From a bacterium (GTDB lineage: Bacteria; RBG-13-66-14): a DNA stretch of 33,465 bases. This document shows positions 1-7,233 of the stretch, one piece after another. Both the position numbers and the translations under genes were made by a program. The stretch lies in the NCBI GenBank assembly GCA_035528375.1, contig DATKYS010000126.1:1-33465 (forward strand). The letters run 5' to 3'. Position 1 is the first letter of the stretch; the number at the start of each line of letters is the position of its first letter. Below the pieces are notes generated by a model that made no database searches, was not told the DNA's origin, and saw only the letters and a list, made by a program, of their open reading frames with translations.

Positions 1-204
1 CTGCGCGTAGCTGACATCCAGATATTCCATGGGCCAACTGCTACGCCAAACCAGGAATAGATTATTATCAGCAAAGTTGTACGATGCTACCACATCTTCA
101 TCATCATGCTCACTATCTAGAACATAGATAATGTCCGACCAGTAAACGGCAGATGAAGAAGAAACGAGGAAGAGAATACCTAGGCTTATCAGTTTGAAGC
201 GCAT
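1..204 (-). CDS. Secreted protein of unknown function, 3' end cut by window edge
   Basis: A minus-strand frame opens with ATG at 204 and stays open for 68 codons to the window edge, so only the N-terminus is seen. The product starts MRFKLISLGILFLVSSSSAV, a typical signal peptide (Arg/Lys start, hydrophobic core, small residues before the cut). The mature part is acidic and aromatic and has no family I recognise. The Shine-Dalgarno is weak (TTAGGAATTG). It lies downstream of the FG-GAP fragment and its hairpin on the same strand, and shares the low GC of that block, unlike the GC-rich HEAT gene that follows. The export call is fairly safe; the function is unknown. Confidence 0.6.
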   Translation of the reverse strand, partial: MRFKLISLGILFLVSSSSAVYWSDIIYVLDSEHDDEDVVASYNFADNNLFLVWRSSWPMEYLDVSYAQ

Positions 205-260
205 CGTGATTCAATTCCTAATCACTCACCACACCCATAAGATAGTACAAAAATCCCACC

Positions 261-293
261 AAAACAAGTACTGGAGGGATGCAATCCCTCCAG
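261..293 (-). terminator. Probable rho-independent terminator after the FG-GAP fragment
   Basis: A perfect 10-bp inverted repeat (271-280 with 284-293, stem CTGGAGGGAT, 3-nt loop) lies just after the minus-strand stop at 320. It is followed on that strand by the T-rich TACTTGTTTT. Position and tail fit a terminator between the FG-GAP gene and the secreted-protein gene. Confidence 0.55.
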
Positions 294-319
294 CCTGCAT
301 CCTGTTGACGAAACCTGGC

Positions 320-472
320 TCAAGGAGCGTTTGTATGCCCTGCGTCGTAGTGGTACTGCCCCCACTCTATGTCATTGGCGTCGCCGTCCAACTCAAGGGC
401 AACTATTTTGTCCCCTGCAGTAAAGACCAACTCAGCTTTGTCGTCTCCGTCAATATCGCCGATCGCCGCCAT
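320..472 (-). pseudogene. C-terminal fragment of an FG-GAP/VCBS-repeat secreted protein
   Basis: Read on minus, 50 codons from about 472 to a TGA at 320-322 encode an FG-GAP (VCBS-like) repeat: AIGDIDGDDKAELVFTAG, then KIVALELDG, then the ending WGQYHYDAGHTN. The calcium-binding DxDGDxxAE pattern is clear. The W..Y..DA.HTN ending resembles the last residues of large secreted FG-GAP or PQQ-propeller proteins. Such proteins have hundreds of residues, so nearly the whole gene is missing upstream. The missing part is replaced at about 465-472 by GC-rich sequence that codes on the opposite strand for HEAT repeats. I read this as a remnant cut by a rearrangement or an assembly join, not a small gene. 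Confidence 0.6.
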
Positions 473-1784
473 CCTGGACTACCTGCCCACCGAGGACGAC
501 CCGGAGCAGAGGTTGCAGGCCTACATCGGGCTGGAGGATATAAACAGGCCGATTCCGCTGGAGCGCCTCCTTCCCCTGTTGGAGAACGAGGGCGACCCGT
601 GGACGTTGAGTTACATCCTCCACCTCGTGCCCGACGGGTACGACGAGGGCGCCGCGGCCGTCCTGGCCCGTAGAATCGAGGCGGAATACGGCCCGCGGGT
701 GGACGGTTCGCACCCGATGTTCCTGCCGGAGAACGCCACTTCCTCTTCATCCAACGACTACGAGTATAGCAACTTCAACCGCAGCTACGCCGCCCTCATG
801 CGGAAGCTGACCCGGGTTGCGCCGGAGACCGCCCACCCGATTCTGCTCGACATCTACCACAACGACCCCGTGGAGGAGTCCCGCGAAACGGCCTACGGCC
901 TGGCCCTCACCACGGGACAGCCCGGCGTCGTGGAGTTGATCCGCGAGGGGCTGGAGAGCCCGGAGGCCGGAGTGCGGTATCACGCGGTCAAGGCGGCCCC
1001 CGAGTTCCTGGGGGATGAAGGTGTGGACATCGTCGCCGCAGCGGTCAACGACCCCGGCTTCGAGGTAAAGCTCGCCGCCATCGGGTGGATTGCGGACCTC
1101 CTGGGCCCCGACGCCGCGGATATAATCGCCCCTCAACTGGAGAGCCCGAATAGCCAGATCCGCGACGCGGCGGGAAAGCGCCTGGCCGACTGGGGAGACC
1201 CCCGAGCCTTCGACTACTACTACGACCTGTGGGACGGCCGGATTATCAGTCACGTGACGTACTCGATGATTGCCAACCTGGCAAAGTACGACGACCCGCG
1301 GGGCTGGGAGGTCATCCGGGAGGTCTGTGAGCTCGGCGGCCGGGCGAACGAGGTCCGCAACGCCTGGCTGCTGCGCACCGAGCACGGGGACCCCGAGGCA
1401 CGGGAGTTTTTCCTGTCCATCATAGACGAGGAGGAGCCGCGCTTCAGCACATCGGAAGCCCCCTTCGAAGGGCTGCGTTCGTTCACCGACGACGAGGTCC
1501 GAGCGGTCATAGAGCGCATAGCCTTCGACGAGACCGGGAACCGGGACCGGCGGTATTACGCCTGGGGGGTCCTGGCCTTCTGGAACGACCCCCGGGCGCG
1601 GGACTACTGGCTGGAATGCTTAAATGACAAAGAGAACCCCCTCCGCTATTTAGCGCTTACCTATCTTTCCTATCTCGACGACCCGGAGGTGTGGGAGCTC
1701 ATCCGCGACGCCGCGGAGAACGACCCGGAAAAATTGGTGAGGTTCCAGGCCCAGGAGCAGCTGGACAAAAGAGAGGGCGAGTAG
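369..1784 (+). CDS. HEAT-repeat-like protein, probably 5'-truncated
   Basis: The open frame is 471 codons. From about residue 33 it encodes short paired helices typical of HEAT/armadillo-like repeats, for example GVRYHAVKAAPEFLG and SQIRDAAGKRLADWGDPRAF, with recurring 'DDPRGWEVI' and 'NDPRARDYW' units. Such solenoids serve as protein-binding scaffolds; no catalytic motif is visible. Residues 1-32 are an antisense reading of the FG-GAP fragment, so the ATG at 369 is almost certainly not the native start. No good start follows soon (the next ATG codon is near 717). The gene therefore looks 5'-truncated at about 465. No signal peptide is visible, but it may have been lost. It ends with TAG and is followed by a terminator at 1868. 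Confidence 0.65.
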   Translation: MSLASPSNSRATILSPAVKTNSALSSPSISPIAAILDYLPTEDDPEQRLQAYIGLEDINRPIPLERLLPLLENEGDPWTLSYILHLVPDGYDEGAAAVLARRIEAEYGPRVDGSHPMFLPENATSSSSNDYEYSNFNRSYAALMRKLTRVAPETAHPILLDIYHNDPVEESRETAYGLALTTGQPGVVELIREGLESPEAGVRYHAVKAAPEFLGDEGVDIVAAAVNDPGFEVKLAAIGWIADLLGPDAADIIAPQLESPNSQIRDAAGKRLADWGDPRAFDYYYDLWDGRIISHVTYSMIANLAKYDDPRGWEVIREVCELGGRANEVRNAWLLRTEHGDPEAREFFLSIIDEEEPRFSTSEAPFEGLRSFTDDEVRAVIERIAFDETGNRDRRYYAWGVLAFWNDPRARDYWLECLNDKENPLRYLALTYLSYLDDPEVWELIRDAAENDPEKLVRFQAQEQLDKREGE

Positions 1785-1861
1785 CCGACTGCCAACGAGA
1801 TGTAAATTTATATCGAGTGGGCTTTATTAAAGCGTCCTGTAGTGGCAACGTGTGGGGGATC

Positions 1862-1890
1862 AAAAAAGCGGGGCACAAGCCCCGCCTTAT
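1862..1890. terminator. Bidirectional hairpin terminator, homologous to the tRNA-Glu terminator
   Basis: Stem GCGGGGC/GCCCCGC (1868-1874 with 1879-1885, loop ACAA). On minus it runs into six T (A at 1862-1867); on plus into CTTATTTT. It can end the HEAT gene from the left and the small minus-strand genes from the right. The hairpin and its flank match the terminator after tRNA-Glu at 29303-29328. Confidence 0.7.
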
Positions 1891-1911
1891 TTTCAGCGGC
1901 ACGGGGAATCG
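1879..1911 (-). other. Copy of the 3' end of tRNA-Glu (att-like tRNA fragment)
   Basis: Read on minus, these 33 bases are identical to 29277-29309: the last 18 bases of tRNA-Glu (from the T-loop, CGATTCCCCGTGCCGCTG) plus the following AAAATAAGGCGGGGC. Similarity continues imperfectly through the terminator stem. Upstream of the block the match stops, so no complete tRNA is present. A tRNA 3' end starting in the T-loop is the usual duplicated core left by integrases that use tRNA genes. No integrase gene is present, and the two copies are inverted relative to each other. Confidence 0.7.
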
Positions 1912-2076
1912 CTGTATACCAACACTGGTGGATTGTGTGACCACTAAACGAATGAGGTCGGTAACCATCCCCCTTATCATAACCATCAGCAAGTAGAGGT
2001 CAATGGCGGTTACCTCATAAAGCTGCAGGATAAACTTGCAGCCCCCGATGATCACCCGAAGTGTAACTTAAAATTT

Positions 2077-2700
2077 TTAGAATGTGATACCTACAGAAAC
2101 ACCGATGGTTAAAAATGAATAACCGTCTATATAATCATATGATATTGTAACTAAACCACCTGGTAAAAGACCTTGATCCTGGTTGCTGAAATAATTCGTA
2201 GCTCCTATATAAGCAGTATAGTATAAACTTGATGCATCCGTTAGCAAACCTGCACCAAGAATAAAGTTATTGAAAAATATTAACTCATTCATTATACCAA
2301 ATCCAGTAAAACTAATTTCATTGTAATACCCATCAACGTTGATTGATGAGATAGAAGGTCCTAGAGAATATCTAAACCAATCACAATCGGCAAGCACCTT
2401 TTGAAAAGAACACTTAGCGTATATCCCATGGAAATCTATTTGTAAATTTTCATCAACAGGATTAATGGCATAAAGCAGAAACAGTGGACAATTGAATGTA
2501 AACTCACCGATTGCATATTCATCTTCGTTGCCCACTCTACATTCTAAACCGATATAGTTGGTTATATAAAATTTGTCCTCATCTACATTGTCACCAAAAT
2601 GCAACCGTCCGGTAAACCCTATCGGAACAGTAAGGCTGAATCCCGCAGATACAATCTGCACAATTAATCCTATTAGTATGAAAAAGACGCTGTATTTCAT
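2077..2700 (-). CDS. Putative outer-membrane beta-barrel-like protein
   Basis: The 207-residue product has a clear signal peptide (MKYSVFFILIGLIVQIVSAG). The rest is made of alternating, aromatic-rich strands and ends in a phenylalanine (SFLTIGVSVGITF), the usual C-terminal signature of Gram-negative outer-membrane barrels. No family is recognised. It starts 23 nt after the RHS cassette on the same strand and shares the low GC of that gene's 3' half, so the two may have arrived together. An immunity role for a toxin-like RHS tip is possible but only inferred; the barrel-like ending argues for an envelope protein instead. A start-decisive ribosome binding site is not obvious. The reverse-strand terminator at 1862-1885 lies about 190 nt downstream. 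Confidence 0.6.
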   Translation of the reverse strand: MKYSVFFILIGLIVQIVSAGFSLTVPIGFTGRLHFGDNVDEDKFYITNYIGLECRVGNEDEYAIGEFTFNCPLFLLYAINPVDENLQIDFHGIYAKCSFQKVLADCDWFRYSLGPSISSINVDGYYNEISFTGFGIMNELIFFNNFILGAGLLTDASSLYYTAYIGATNYFSNQDQGLLPGGLVTISYDYIDGYSFLTIGVSVGITF

Positions 2701-2723
2701 AGTGTACCTTTAGTTTAACAAAA

Positions 2724-3737
2724 TTACTCACCCAATTTATGAATTGGAGATTCGTACTTGGGTTCATATAACTGGAAGAAGTGCTGCGTAAAGTCATCAT
2801 ATTGTAGTGCAAAACCAACCACATCAAAGCTTATCTGAAATCCTGTCCAAAAGGCGCCCCAACCAGGATTAGCGGTATTAGCAAACATCCCAAAAACATT
2901 TCCAGCAGCTGAAAGGCCAAGGCCCGCTATACCATGATGAATAAACATCGGTAAAGCACCTTCTAAACCGCTGAAGGAAGGGTTGCGCATGGTAAGATTG
3001 CAGTTTTGCAGACTGTTCATAATAATAGATGAATAGTTGCTGAATGAATTCCAGGAAAATTCTTGAAGTGAGAATAAACTTGATGAAAAGCCACCTGTAA
3101 GTAACATGATCTGATTAGTAGCTCCCGTAACTAAACCTGCAAGAAACCCTGACATCAAACCTTCACCAAAGTCAATATTCTCATTGAATAATGATGCGAC
3201 TCCGCCAATAACCATGCCAGTCATCGCGTCGAGGAAAATGCTTAACGGGTTCAACCCGAGGAACCACGACCAGAAAAACTTGCCGTTAGGGTCTACAAAC
3301 CGTATCGGATTATTCCCCGCGTACGGGTAGCGGTTAATAGCTATCGGGCTTTTGTCGTACTCGAAGTCCGCCGGGTCGCGGGAGAGGAACCGCCCCGTGT
3401 ACGGGTCGTAGTACCGCGCCTGGGCGTAGTAGTGCTCGAAAACGTCCCCGTCCGAATAGTACCCCGTGAACTGGATGGGGTTCTCCCACGCGCCGGGGCA
3501 CACCGGGACGTTGCTGTCCGGCCGGCCGAAGGACTCGTAACTCCCCGTCCACAGAATCCGCTGACCGGGCTTGAGCGGCACCTCAGGCGGCACGGAGAGC
3601 ACCGGCTGGGCCACCACGGCCACCGTCGAGCCCAGGTGGTCCTTCAGGTGCCACCCCAGCTCGTACCCGCCCCACCCGCGGTAGTCGTAGTCTATCGTGC
3701 AAACCACTCCGTTCGCGTCGTTGACGTACTCCCGCAT
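2724..3737 (-). CDS. Short RHS-repeat-associated core protein with variable C-terminal tip
   Basis: The first 150 or so residues hold the conserved end of an RHS/YD-repeat protein: HLKDHLGSTVAVV, then FEHYYAQARYYDPYTGRFLS, RDPADFEYD, and the closing NRYPYAGNNPIRFVDPNG. In the family this core ends a large shell that encloses a C-terminal toxin. Here the shell is absent, with only 337 residues instead of over a thousand. After DPNG comes a tip of about 185 residues, hydrophobic and Gly/Ala-rich, with no motif I recognise. Base composition changes from GC-rich to AT-rich near 3290, at the core/tip boundary, as expected for a swapped tip. An in-frame TGA lies 6 nt before the ATG, with no good ribosome binding site, so this looks like an orphan cassette that may not be translated. 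Confidence 0.75.
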   Translation of the reverse strand: MREYVNDANGVVCTIDYDYRGWGGYELGWHLKDHLGSTVAVVAQPVLSVPPEVPLKPGQRILWTGSYESFGRPDSNVPVCPGAWENPIQFTGYYSDGDVFEHYYAQARYYDPYTGRFLSRDPADFEYDKSPIAINRYPYAGNNPIRFVDPNGKFFWSWFLGLNPLSIFLDAMTGMVIGGVASLFNENIDFGEGLMSGFLAGLVTGATNQIMLLTGGFSSSLFSLQEFSWNSFSNYSSIIMNSLQNCNLTMRNPSFSGLEGALPMFIHHGIAGLGLSAAGNVFGMFANTANPGWGAFWTGFQISFDVVGFALQYDDFTQHFFQLYEPKYESPIHKLGE

Positions 3738-3759
3738 GGCTCAATTATAAACGAAAACA

Positions 3760-3777
3760 GGGTCCGGTTTCGGACCC
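3760..3777 (-). terminator. Hairpin just upstream of the RHS cassette
   Basis: Perfect 7-bp inverted repeat GGGTCCG/CGGACCC with a 4-nt loop. On minus it is followed by the T-rich TGTTTTCGTTT and then the RHS start at 3737. It looks like a terminator but has no obvious gene to end, unless it backs up the stronger hairpin at 3900-3922. It would isolate the RHS cassette from upstream transcription. Confidence 0.35.
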
Positions 3778-3899
3778 CATCTATTCGTGTGGCAGCGGCA
3801 CGGTGCGAACCAGACACCATCGGCTCCCTCCAATCCGATGGCGGCCCGGACGTCGTGGCCCCGGTCGCGCGCCTTGCGCCGGGGTCCGGGGCGGGGCGT

Positions 3900-3922
3900 A
3901 AAAAAACCCGCCGGAGCGGGTT
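3900..3922 (-). terminator. Rho-independent terminator of the gcvT-gcvH-lipoprotein run
   Basis: Stem AACCCGC/GCGGGTT (3905-3911 with 3916-3922, loop CGGA). On minus it is followed by a run of seven T (A at 3900-3906), and it sits about 20 nt after the stop of the propeller lipoprotein. A canonical intrinsic terminator. Confidence 0.8.
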
Positions 3923-3940
3923 GCCAGCCGATACGGCGCA

Positions 3941-5014
3941 TCACTCGGATTCCAAATCGTCGCCCGGCCTCCGTTCGATGGTTTCCGGCGGAGCCGGAGC
4001 GGGTCCCTCCTTCGTCCCCACGGCCAGACCCGAGGCGGTGGCGAAGTACACCGTGTTGGCCGTCTCGTCGTATGCGCAGTCCAGCATCACCGGGTCCAAC
4101 AGTCCCTCCTGGACGCCGTGGTGCTCCCAGACGTTGGTGGCGAAGACGTAGTAGATTGCGCCCCCCTCGGAGGCGGCCCAGATGGAGCCCTCGCCCATTC
4201 CGATGCCGTTGACCCGGTCCCAGGCGCCGCCGTTCATCACCTCGTTGAATGTCTCCCCGCCGTCGGTGGAGCGCCAGAGCCCGAGACCGTCCGTGGATAC
4301 CCAGACGTAGTCGCCCGAGGCGGCCACGCGGCGGAAGGGGTCGTAGCTGGCGCGGATGATCCACTCGTCCCTCTCGCGCAGGTACTGGGCCAGATAGCCC
4401 CGCTTGTCCGGGGAGACGGCCCAGACGGAGCTCTCCGTGATGGTGACGTCGGAGACCGTCCGATAACCGCTCTCCTTCCCCATCAGCGGGTCGAGCTGGG
4501 TAAAGGTGACCGAGCGGGTCGGGTCGAAGGCGGAGGAATGCAGGAGCCCCTGGTCGGTGGCGATGTAAGCCTCGCCGGTGAGGCTGGCGGCGCCGTGGCA
4601 GACCCAGCCGCCGTCCCTGGCGGGCAGGCCCGCCGCGGTCCAGCGGTGGCCGATGTCCGACGAATAGACCGCCCCGTCACCCAGCGCCCAGAGCACCCCG
4701 TCGGTAAAGACCACCCGGCTCAGGTTCGGTGGCAGCAGCGGGTCTTCCACCGCGACGTAGCGCCCCTCCTGGCGTTTTATCAGGCGACCGCCCCCGACGA
4801 CCCACAGCCCCTCCGGGGTCAGCGCGACGGAGACGAGCCCCTCCGCTGGGAGTCCGGCCTCGGGGCCCACCAGCTTCCAGGTGAAACCCTTGGTGACCAC
4901 GTGGGCCTGATCCGGGGTCAGCTCCGCGTGCTCGGAGATGGGCTGCGAGTCTTCGCCGCAGCCCGAGAACACCGGGAGGACGAGCGCCGGGATGAGGGGG
5001 ATGAGTCTGCGCAT
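3941..5014 (-). CDS. Lipoprotein with sialidase/BNR-like beta-propeller repeats
   Basis: The 357-residue product begins MRRLIPLIPALVLPVFSGCG, a lipoprotein signal with a lipobox ending at Cys19. The mature part carries repeats of the BNR/sialidase or photosystem-II-stability type, with the Asp-box-like units SSDIGHRWTAAG and RSTDGGETFNEV and recurring 'VWVSTDGLGLW', 'LWALGDGAVY' and 'SIWAASEGGAIYYV' strands. This predicts a propeller of about six to seven blades. Related propellers bind ligands or act as sensor domains; no enzyme residues are evident. It lies 9 nt after gcvH on the same strand and ends at a terminator, so it is probably cotranscribed with gcvTH. A role in glycine metabolism is not implied. 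The last residues are charged and probably disordered. Confidence 0.75.
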   Translation of the reverse strand: MRRLIPLIPALVLPVFSGCGEDSQPISEHAELTPDQAHVVTKGFTWKLVGPEAGLPAEGLVSVALTPEGLWVVGGGRLIKRQEGRYVAVEDPLLPPNLSRVVFTDGVLWALGDGAVYSSDIGHRWTAAGLPARDGGWVCHGAASLTGEAYIATDQGLLHSSAFDPTRSVTFTQLDPLMGKESGYRTVSDVTITESSVWAVSPDKRGYLAQYLRERDEWIIRASYDPFRRVAASGDYVWVSTDGLGLWRSTDGGETFNEVMNGGAWDRVNGIGMGEGSIWAASEGGAIYYVFATNVWEHHGVQEGLLDPVMLDCAYDETANTVYFATASGLAVGTKEGPAPAPPETIERRPGDDLESE

Positions 5015-5023
5015 GGGCGGGGT

Positions 5024-5407
5024 TTATTCCTCTCCGAGGAGCTCCTCGTAAGCGGCGACATCGTTGAGGTCGTCCATCTCCGCCGGGTCGTCCGGCTTGA
5101 CCTTAATCAGCCATCCGCTCCCGTGCGGGTCGTCGTTGACCTTCTTGGGCTCTTCCACGGCCGCCATGTTGATCTCGGTCACCTCGCCGGAGATGGGGGC
5201 GATGATGTCGTTGGCGGCCTTGACGCTCTCCACGACGCCGCACTCGCCTCCCGCCTCGATCCGGTCACCCACGTCGGGCAGCTCGAGGTAGACGAGCTCG
5301 CCCAGTTGATGGGCGGCGTAATCGGTGATGCCGATCGTCGCCTCTTCCGGGTCGAAGATCACCCATTCGTGGGTATCGGTGTACTTCCTGTCATCGGGGT
5401 AGGACAC
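5024..5407 (-). CDS. gcvH: Glycine cleavage system H protein
   Basis: GcvH is the lipoyl carrier that shuttles the aminomethyl group from glycine decarboxylase (P) to GcvT and the dihydrolipoyl arm to the L protein, in the cytoplasm. The sequence shows YTDTHEWV near the N-terminus, ITDYAAHQLGELVYLELP, and the lipoylation site GVVESVKAANDI with its lysine, then the closing APISGEVTEIN and NDDPHGSGWLIKV. I take the GTG at 5407 as start: GGAGGAAG stands 5 nt before it, and the 127-residue product matches the family length. The open frame continues upstream to an ATG at 5464, but those residues are not family-like. It follows gcvT by about 75 nt. The P subunits and L protein are not in the window. 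Confidence 0.93.
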   Translation of the reverse strand: MSYPDDRKYTDTHEWVIFDPEEATIGITDYAAHQLGELVYLELPDVGDRIEAGGECGVVESVKAANDIIAPISGEVTEINMAAVEEPKKVNDDPHGSGWLIKVKPDDPAEMDDLNDVAAYEELLGEE

Positions 5408-5480
5408 TCTGACTTCCTCCTTCGACGGCCCGCCGCGGTACGGCGGGTCGGAATATCGGTTCACGCACCAATGCCGCCCG

Positions 5481-6575
5481 CTACTTGCGGGTTCCGTCCT
5501 TGTAGAAGGGTGGCTTGACCACGACGGCCCGACGGGATTTTTCCCGGATGTCCACGGAGAGCTCGGAGCCCGGCGCGCGGTGTGACGACGCGAGATAGGC
5601 CAGACCTATCGCCTTGCCCAGGGAGGGCGACATCGTCCCCGAGGTTACCTCGCCGATCTCTTTGTCGCCGTCTAAGCACTTGGCGTGCTGCCGGGCGATG
5701 CCGCGCTCGATCATCTCGAAGCAGACGAGGCGGCGGCCGGGTTTGGCCTCTTTAATCTTGACCAGGGCGTCGCGGCCGATGAAGTCGTCCTTCTCCAGTT
5801 TCACCGTCCAGGCCAGCCCCGCCTCGAGGGGGTTGGTGGTCTTGTCAATGTCGTTGCCGTAGAGGCAGTACTTCATCTCGAGGCGGAGGGTGTCGCGGGC
5901 GCCCAGGCCGATGGGCCTGCCCCCAAGCTCCTCCGTTTTCGGCCACAGGGCGCGCCAGACGGTCACGGCGTGCGCGTTGGGGATGTAGATTTCGAAGCCG
6001 TCCTCGCCGGTGTAACCGGTGCGCGAGAGAAGCAGGTCCTTCACCCCGGCGACCGTCCCCACGGCGAACTCGTAGAAGCCGATGGGCTCCAGGGGGATGT
6101 CGGTCACCGACCGGACCACCTCCTCGGCCAGGGGGCCCTGGACGGCGATGAGGGTGGTCTCGTCGCTCTTGTTTGTAACCTTGAGCCCCTTGGGGGCGTG
6201 TTGGGTGACCCACTCCCAGTCCTTGTCCACGCAGGCCCCGTTCACCACGGTCAGTATCCGCTCCTCGCCGAAGCGATAGACCAGGAGGTCGTCCACGATG
6301 CCGCCGTCGGGATAGCACATCGGGGTGTAGAGGACCTGGCCGTCTTTGGCGGCGGCCACGTCGTTGGTCACCAGGCGGTTGACGAAGGCGAGGGCGCCCG
6401 GGCCCTCGTACCAGAACTCGCCCATGTGGGTCAGGTCGAAGAGGCCCACCTTGGCGCGGACGGTGCGGTGCTCCTCGTTGATGGAGGTGTACTGGACGGG
6501 CAGCTCGTAGCCGGCGAACTCGATCATCTGGCCGCCGAGCTCGTGGTGGATGGCGTTGAGCGCGGTTTTTTTCAT
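5481..6575 (-). CDS. gcvT: Glycine cleavage system aminomethyltransferase (T protein)
   Basis: GcvT transfers the methylene group from the aminomethyl-lipoyl H protein to tetrahydrofolate, releasing ammonia. At 364 residues it has the normal family length. Recognisable blocks are the N-terminal LNAIHHELGGQMIEFAGYEL, FDLTHMGEF, the folate-pocket region with GGIVDDLLVYR, SRTGYTGEDGFEIYIP, LEAGLAWTVKL and the C-terminal GEVTSGTMSPSLGKAIGLAY. It lies directly upstream of gcvH on minus and about 60 nt after bioY. A run reading bioY, gcvT, gcvH would combine biotin uptake with one-carbon metabolism. The ATG at 6575 is preceded by GGGGATCC, a modest ribosome binding site. Confidence 0.95.
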   Translation of the reverse strand: MKKTALNAIHHELGGQMIEFAGYELPVQYTSINEEHRTVRAKVGLFDLTHMGEFWYEGPGALAFVNRLVTNDVAAAKDGQVLYTPMCYPDGGIVDDLLVYRFGEERILTVVNGACVDKDWEWVTQHAPKGLKVTNKSDETTLIAVQGPLAEEVVRSVTDIPLEPIGFYEFAVGTVAGVKDLLLSRTGYTGEDGFEIYIPNAHAVTVWRALWPKTEELGGRPIGLGARDTLRLEMKYCLYGNDIDKTTNPLEAGLAWTVKLEKDDFIGRDALVKIKEAKPGRRLVCFEMIERGIARQHAKCLDGDKEIGEVTSGTMSPSLGKAIGLAYLASSHRAPGSELSVDIREKSRRAVVVKPPFYKDGTRK

Positions 6576-6633
6576 CGGATCCCCGATTTTTTGTAAAAAG
6601 GCAGGGCTAGTTTAGGGAGCCCGCGGGTCGCTG

Positions 6634-7212
6634 TCAAGCGTCATTTCGTGGGATTTTAAGCCGGTGCCGGAGGTGGGCGACGGACACCGCGCCGGCCAGC
6701 TTCAAGAGGTCCGGGGCGACGAAGGGCAGGACTCCGGCCGAAAAGGCGGCCCCGGCGTCCCCGATCCACACCGCCAGCCAGACGTACCCGAAGAGGTAGA
6801 TGGTGGCGATGCCCGCCAGGCCGTTCAAAATGAGGGCGGGGAGCTTATCGCCCAGTTTATCTTTGACCAGGCCCATCACCCCGGCGGCGGCGAGGAAGCC
6901 GACCAGATACCCCCCGGACGGCCCGGCGAAGGCGATCCAGCCGTTCGCCCCCCAGGCGAAGACCGGCGCCCCGGTGAGCCCCAGCGCCAGGTACGCCCCC
7001 ACCGACGAGAGCGCGAGCCAGGAGGGGGTCGCCAGTCCCAGGACCAGCACCACCAGCACCTGCCAGGTCACCGGCACCGGCGTGGGGGTGAAGGGGTGGG
7101 GGAAGGCCAGCCAGGCGCTCGCCGTCAGCGCCCCCACGGCCAGGAGCGCCGGGAGGGCGTAATTCAACGGCCGGGGGAGCGCGCGAGTCTCCGTGTGCGT
7201 TGCTCGGTCCAC
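6634..7212 (-). CDS. bioY: BioY biotin transporter substrate-binding (S) component
   Basis: BioY is the membrane S component that captures biotin, working with the shared ECF energizing module (EcfA/EcfT) or in some bacteria alone. The 192-residue product has about six membrane segments and the family blocks FTPTPVPVTWQVLVVL, SSVGAYLALGLTGAPVFA, and FAGPSGGYLVGF. The start is GTG at 7212, with AAGGAG four to five nt before it. It is 21 nt after the FMN reductase on the same strand. No ecfA or ecfT is present. No biotin-operon operator could be seen in the short upstream gap. Confidence 0.9.
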   Translation of the reverse strand: MDRATHTETRALPRPLNYALPALLAVGALTASAWLAFPHPFTPTPVPVTWQVLVVLVLGLATPSWLALSSVGAYLALGLTGAPVFAWGANGWIAFAGPSGGYLVGFLAAAGVMGLVKDKLGDKLPALILNGLAGIATIYLFGYVWLAVWIGDAGAAFSAGVLPFVAPDLLKLAGAVSVAHLRHRLKIPRNDA

Positions 7213-7233
7213 CTTACTCCTTCCCGAAGCGAA

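Noticed and set aside
369-464. N-terminal 32 residues of the HEAT frame as native protein
   Set aside because: They are the antisense of a clear FG-GAP repeat and have no protein-like pattern.
1699-2055. A 118-codon minus-strand frame across the tRNA fragment
   Set aside because: It runs through the tRNA 3' copy and a terminator and has no family pattern; the 1785-2076 region is otherwise without a gene.
3780-3815. CGTGCCGCTGCCA on minus, resembling a tRNA acceptor end with CCA
   Set aside because: No matching 5' acceptor strand, and the loop next to it is not a T-loop; no cloverleaf can be drawn.
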